The position numbers were made by a program, and so were the translations under genes. From positions 62,001 to 126,000 of the forward strand of contig NZ_JAKSXX010000246.1 in NCBI RefSeq assembly GCF_022829385.1: DNA of 64,000 nt, read 5' to 3'. Below are positions 61,183 to 64,000 of the stretch, piece after piece. The notes under the pieces were generated by a model, which saw nothing but the letters and a program-made list of their open reading frames with translations, was not told the origin of the DNA and made no database searches. Every line of letters begins with the position of its first letter. Position 1 is the first letter of the stretch. This DNA comes from Methylobacterium sp. J-070. GTDB lineage: Bacteria; Pseudomonadota; Alphaproteobacteria; Rhizobiales; Beijerinckiaceae.

Positions 61183-61208
61183 CCGGGGCGGCCGCCGAGC
61201 CGCCCCGG
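61183..61208. terminator. Bidirectional terminator hairpin between cytochrome c and ohrR
   Basis: CCGGGGCGGC (61183-61192) pairs with GCCGCCCCGG (61199-61208), 10 bp, 6-nt loop, between two convergent genes. A smaller stem CCGCGA/TCGCGG lies at 61160-61176. There is no T-run, but position and strength favour termination. Confidence 0.65.
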
Positions 61209-61210
61209 TC

Positions 61211-61729
61211 TCAATCCGCGACGGGACCGGCGTGGAGTTCGTGCCTGAGGGTCACGAGGTCGTCGAGCAGCCGCTTGCGGCCCTCCAGGTCCAGTCCGGT
61301 AAGGCCGCCGGCCTCGTCGGGAACGCAGGCGAGAACCTCGCGCAGGGTCTCGCCGGCCGGGGTCAGGAAGATGCTGACCTGCCGCTCGTCGACCCTGTCC
61401 CGGGCCCGCCGCACGCGCCCCGACGCTTCGAGTCGCTTCAGCAGCGGCGTCAGCGTCCCGGAGTCGAGGAAGAGCCGGTTGCCGATCTCCTTCACCGACA
61501 GCCCGTCCTGCTCCCACAGCACGAGCAGGACGAGATATTGCGGGTATGTCAGCTCGTAGCGACCGAGGAGATTGCGGTAGGTGCGGCCGAACGCGTGAGC
61601 CGCGGCGTAGACGGCGAAGCACAGCTGGTTGTCGAGGCGCTGCCGCTCCCGCCGCGTCGGCTGCTCGACGATCGCCTGCCCCGCCCGGTCCGGCTTAGCG
61701 CCGCTCTGCGAAGCAGTGGAACTCGGCAT
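61211..61729 (-). CDS. ohrR: Organic-hydroperoxide-sensing MarR regulator OhrR
   Basis: 172 aa. LDNQLCFAVYAAAHAFGRTYRNLLGRYELTYPQYLVLLVLWE carries the OhrR reactive cysteine (C37, equal to C22 of Xanthomonas) and the two tyrosines that contact it. A second cysteine C135 could give the 2-Cys mechanism. The winged helix follows (LSVKEIGNRLFLDSGTLTPLLKRLEASG, VDERQVSIFLT). It normally represses ohr, the hydroperoxide reductase gene; no ohr is next to it here. A 24-residue Pro/Ser-rich extension precedes the fold. Confidence 0.92.
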   Translation of the reverse strand: MPSSTASQSGAKPDRAGQAIVEQPTRRERQRLDNQLCFAVYAAAHAFGRTYRNLLGRYELTYPQYLVLLVLWEQDGLSVKEIGNRLFLDSGTLTPLLKRLEASGRVRRARDRVDERQVSIFLTPAGETLREVLACVPDEAGGLTGLDLEGRKRLLDDLVTLRHELHAGPVAD

Positions 61730-61762
61730 AGGAAGGATCTCTCTCTGGTAAAGACGGGCTCG

Positions 61763-61817
61763 CATACCGGTATGGCGACAGGTCACTCTTAGGCAGTTCG
61801 CGAAACCTATACAATTG
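61763..61817 (-). promoter_or_regulatory. Candidate operator region of ohrR
   Basis: CATACCGGTATG (61763-61774) is a perfect 12-bp palindrome 34 nt before the ohrR ATG. Further upstream TATACAATTG (61808-61817) resembles half of the known OhrR box, which contains TACAATT and its complement. OhrR autoregulation is common, so these are the best candidate sites. Confidence 0.45.
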
Positions 61818-61860
61818 CCCGGGTCTGCGGCGTCCGGTGCATATCGCTCCGGCCTGGGCT

Positions 61861-62808
61861 TCAACCATCCATCAGCGGGTGCAGATCGCGTACCATCGCC
61901 TTCAGGCGCTCATCGAGGACGTGCGTGTAGATCTGCGTCGTCGAGATGTCGGCGTGGCCCAGCAATTCCTGCACGATGCGGAGATCGGCCCCGTTCTGGA
62001 GCAGGTGGCTGGCGAAGGCGTGGCGCAGGACGTGCGGGCTCACGCGGTCGGGACGCAATCCCGCCTCCAGGGCGGCAGCCTTGAGGTCCCGGGCGAAGGC
62101 CTGCCGGGTAAGGTGGCCGCTGTCGCTGTCGGCGGGGAACAGCCACGGCGTGTCCTCCGGCACCGCCGTGAGGTGCGCCGCCATGGCGGCGCGGGCCGCC
62201 TCCGTCAGGGGCACGAGCCGTTCGCGGCCGCCCTTGCCCTTGATGAACAGAAAGCGCTCGCGGGTCGCGCCGGCGGTGCGCGGCAGGGCGACGAGTTCGG
62301 ACACGCGCAGGCCGGTGGCGTAGAGCAGTTCGAGCAGGCAGACCATCCGGCGCGCCCGCCGGACCGCGCCGGGCGTCCCGTCGGCGGCCGACGTTGCCGC
62401 CTGTGCGACGGCCAGCAGGCGGTCGACCTCCGCGATGGACAGGACCTTCGGCAAGGTCCGCCCCCGGCGGGGGCCCGAGACGGCGACGCTGGGGTCGGCC
62501 TCTGCGACGCCCTCGGCGTACAGGAACTTGTGGAAACCGCGCACGCACGACAGGCGCCGCGCCGCCGAGGACGCCTTCAGCCCGCGGGTCTCGAGGTCGA
62601 TCAGGAAGGCCCGGAGCGTCCCGGCCTCCACCTCCGAAACGGCGAGTCCCGACCGGGCGAGGAAACCGAGATAGTCGTCGAGATCGCGGCGGTAGGCGGC
62701 CAGGGTGTTCAGACCGGCCCCGCGCTCCGCGGCCAGCATGTCGAGATACTCGGCGACGTCCGGAGAGGACGGCCGAGCGGCTTCGCCGCCGGCCCCGGGG
62801 GCGTTCAA
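61861..62808 (-). CDS. xerD: Site-specific tyrosine recombinase XerD
   Basis: 315 aa from TTG 62808, overlapping the stop of the small membrane gene (TTGA). SAM-like N-domain (about 20-105). The catalytic domain has Arg in ELLYATGLRVSELVAL, Lys in IKGKGGRERLVPL, then HVLRHAFASHLLQNGADLRIVQELLGHADISTTQIYTHV with His, Arg, His and nucleophile Tyr. Acts at dif with XerC to resolve chromosome dimers. No phage or integron context, so the housekeeping XerD is favoured. Divergent from aroK-aroB. Confidence 0.93.
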   Translation of the reverse strand: MNAPGAGGEAARPSSPDVAEYLDMLAAERGAGLNTLAAYRRDLDDYLGFLARSGLAVSEVEAGTLRAFLIDLETRGLKASSAARRLSCVRGFHKFLYAEGVAEADPSVAVSGPRRGRTLPKVLSIAEVDRLLAVAQAATSAADGTPGAVRRARRMVCLLELLYATGLRVSELVALPRTAGATRERFLFIKGKGGRERLVPLTEAARAAMAAHLTAVPEDTPWLFPADSDSGHLTRQAFARDLKAAALEAGLRPDRVSPHVLRHAFASHLLQNGADLRIVQELLGHADISTTQIYTHVLDERLKAMVRDLHPLMDG

Positions 62809-62957
62809 CGAGCGCCCGGCTGAAGCTTCGAGGCCGGGATGGTCACGATCATCTCCCGCGGCGTCGGCTGGACGAAGTTGGCCAGCGCGAACATGGCGGC
62901 GAAGACCAGGCCCGCCAGGATCGCGAGGATGGCAAAGAAACGGAATAGGGTCGGCAC
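62805..62957 (-). CDS. Small single-helix membrane protein
   Basis: 50 aa from GTG 62957. VPTLFRFFAILAILAGLVFAAMFALANFVQPTPREMIVTIPASKL, one membrane helix (about 8-28) followed by a short Pro-rich tail (shown only in part, positions 5-45). The same protein precedes xerD in other Methylobacterium-type genomes as far as can be recalled. Its stop overlaps the xerD TTG, so it is translationally coupled. Function unknown. Confidence 0.6.
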   Translation of the reverse strand: MPTLFRFFAILAILAGLVFAAMFALANFVQPTPREMIVTIPASKLQPGAR

Positions 62958-63209
62958 GTCGGTCGAACCTCGGGCGGACGGGCGCGGTCGCAGGACCCGG
63001 AGCGAGCGGGGGCTTGCCCCGTCTTGCCGCGGGCGCCCGGTTTCCATCACGCGATCGAGGCGCTGACAAGGCCCACAACGACACAGCGATGCGTTTCGCT
63101 GGCCGCTTGAATCGCGCTAAGAGCCTGCCGCAGGATGATACACGCGCCGGCGCCCTGCGCCCGAGGCGCCAGGGAGGCAGGGACGCATTTCGATGCGGTG
63201 CAGCGGGCG

Positions 63210-63812
63210 ATGAGCGAAGGGGAGGCGGCGGAGGAGCCGATCGAGGCGCGGCTGCGCCGGGCGCTCGGCCTGCGCTCGATCGTGCTCGTCGGCCTGATGG
63301 GGGCGGGCAAGAGCACCGTCGGCCGTCGCCTCGCCAGCCGGCTCGGGCTGATCTTCAAGGACGCCGACAGCGAGATCGAGGCGGCGGCCGGCCTGACGAT
63401 CCCCGACATCTTCGCGATCTACGGCGAGCCGAGCTTCCGGGACGGGGAGGAGCGCGTCATCTCGCGCCTGCTCCGGGCCGGGCCGCTGGTGCTGGCGACC
63501 GGCGGCGGTGCCTACCTGCGCGAATCCACGCGCAGGCGCATCGCCGAGTCGGCGGTGTCGGTCTGGCTCAAGGCGGATCTCGATGTGCTGATGCGGCGGG
63601 TGCGCAAGCGCGGGAACCGGCCGCTGCTCCACACGGAGGACCCCGAGGCGACGATGCGCGACCTGATGGCGGTGCGCCATCCGGTCTACGCGGCGGCCGA
63701 CGTCGTGGTGATCTCCCGGGAGGTCTCGCACGACCGCGTCGTCCAGGACGTGCTGGAGGCGCTCGATGCCCATCTCAGCGGCGCGTCGTCCATTCCCGTC
63801 GCCGCCCAGTAG
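63210..63812 (+). CDS. aroK: Shikimate kinase
   Basis: 200 aa from ATG 63210. Phosphorylates shikimate in aromatic amino acid synthesis. Walker A GLMGAGKSTVGRRLA; DADSEIE with the substrate-binding aspartate; RDGEERVI; TGGGAYL; the lid arginine in RGNRPLL. An upstream in-frame ATG at 63135 precedes the fold. Followed after 19 nt by aroB on the same strand, a widespread arrangement. Divergent from xerD and the small membrane gene. Confidence 0.95.
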   Translation: MSEGEAAEEPIEARLRRALGLRSIVLVGLMGAGKSTVGRRLASRLGLIFKDADSEIEAAAGLTIPDIFAIYGEPSFRDGEERVISRLLRAGPLVLATGGGAYLRESTRRRIAESAVSVWLKADLDVLMRRVRKRGNRPLLHTEDPEATMRDLMAVRHPVYAAADVVVISREVSHDRVVQDVLEALDAHLSGASSIPVAAQ

Positions 63813-63831
63813 GATTCCAGCGAGCCCGACC

Positions 63832-64000
63832 GTGACCGAGCCCCAGACCCCACGCGATCCCCTGACGGTCCACGTGCCCCTCGACGGCGACCGCGCCTAC
63901 GACATCCGGATCGGGCGCGGCCTGATCGACGCCGCGGGGGCGCAGGTGGCGGCGCTCGGCGGCCGCCGGGCCGCGATCGTCACGGACCGGACGGTCGGGG
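63832..64000 (+). CDS. aroB: 3-dehydroquinate synthase, N-terminal part (cut by window edge)
   Basis: Begins with GTG 63832 (MTEPQTPRDPLTVHVPLDGD), continuing RAYDIRIGRGLIDAAGAQVA and then AIVTDRTVG, the N-terminal NAD-binding part of AroB. 56 codons are present. Catalyses the second step of the shikimate pathway. Adjacent to aroK as expected. Confidence 0.92.
   Translation, partial: MTEPQTPRDPLTVHVPLDGDRAYDIRIGRGLIDAAGAQVAALGGRRAAIVTDRTVG

Overview
The window is a GC-rich chromosomal segment of an alphaproteobacterium, most likely Methylobacterium or a close relative in the Rhizobiales. This is inferred from very high GC in third codon positions, many GTG and TTG starts, methylmalonyl-CoA mutase of the ethylmalonyl-CoA/propionate type, Rhizobiales small families (DUF6481, DUF6894, BA14K, RMF/CrpP-like) and a compact alphaproteobacterial SRP RNA next to dnaX. 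No phage, insertion sequence, CRISPR array, rRNA or tRNA was seen.

Left part (1-20.3 kb): the start of dnaX with the SRP RNA gene behind it; a ComM/YifB AAA ATPase overlapping a PP2C phosphatase-protein kinase fusion; a glutathione S-transferase and secreted small proteins; the small subunit of methylmalonyl-CoA mutase; a blue-light (LOV) histidine kinase with its response regulator; AmpG-like, EcsC and MgtC membrane genes; threonine deaminase; a DUF433/DUF5615 toxin-antitoxin pair with a perfect palindrome just upstream; dgkA and an AbrB-like membrane protein; and divergent oxyR/catalase with a strong terminator after the catalase.

Middle (21-36 kb): a long minus-strand block of conserved housekeeping genes, tsaB-rimI-plsC-miaB-phoH-ybeY-corC-lnt plus a CynX-type transporter. 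An L-lactate permease with its own promoter-like sequence sits between plsC and miaB. Upstream of it is an NfuA-type Fe-S carrier. Then come small and unknown genes, including a DUF2934 protein with a histone H1-like Ala/Lys-rich tail.

Accessory centre (37.8-45.7 kb): a plus-strand operon that appears to take up and hydrolyse a small amide or ureide. It has an AtzG-like DUF4089 protein, an AtzE/HpxY amidase, an HpxZ/AtzH-like DUF3225 protein and a complete five-gene oligopeptide-type ABC importer, interrupted only by an intergenic palindromic repeat. The gene-poor 37-37.9 kb stretch before it carries a perfect 18-bp inverted repeat.

Right part (45.8-64 kb): an unrecognised 414-aa protein and a zinc-ribbon membrane protein; a divergent MocR-type regulator facing paiB and an acetyltransferase; a GMC oxidoreductase coupled to an alpha/beta hydrolase fused to a gluconate 2-dehydrogenase subunit 3-like domain; xseA; two MFS transporters; small stress-type proteins; cytochrome c; ohrR; xerD with a coupled one-helix membrane protein; and divergent aroK-aroB, cut by the window end. 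Four-base NTGA stop/start overlaps recur throughout and indicate translational coupling.
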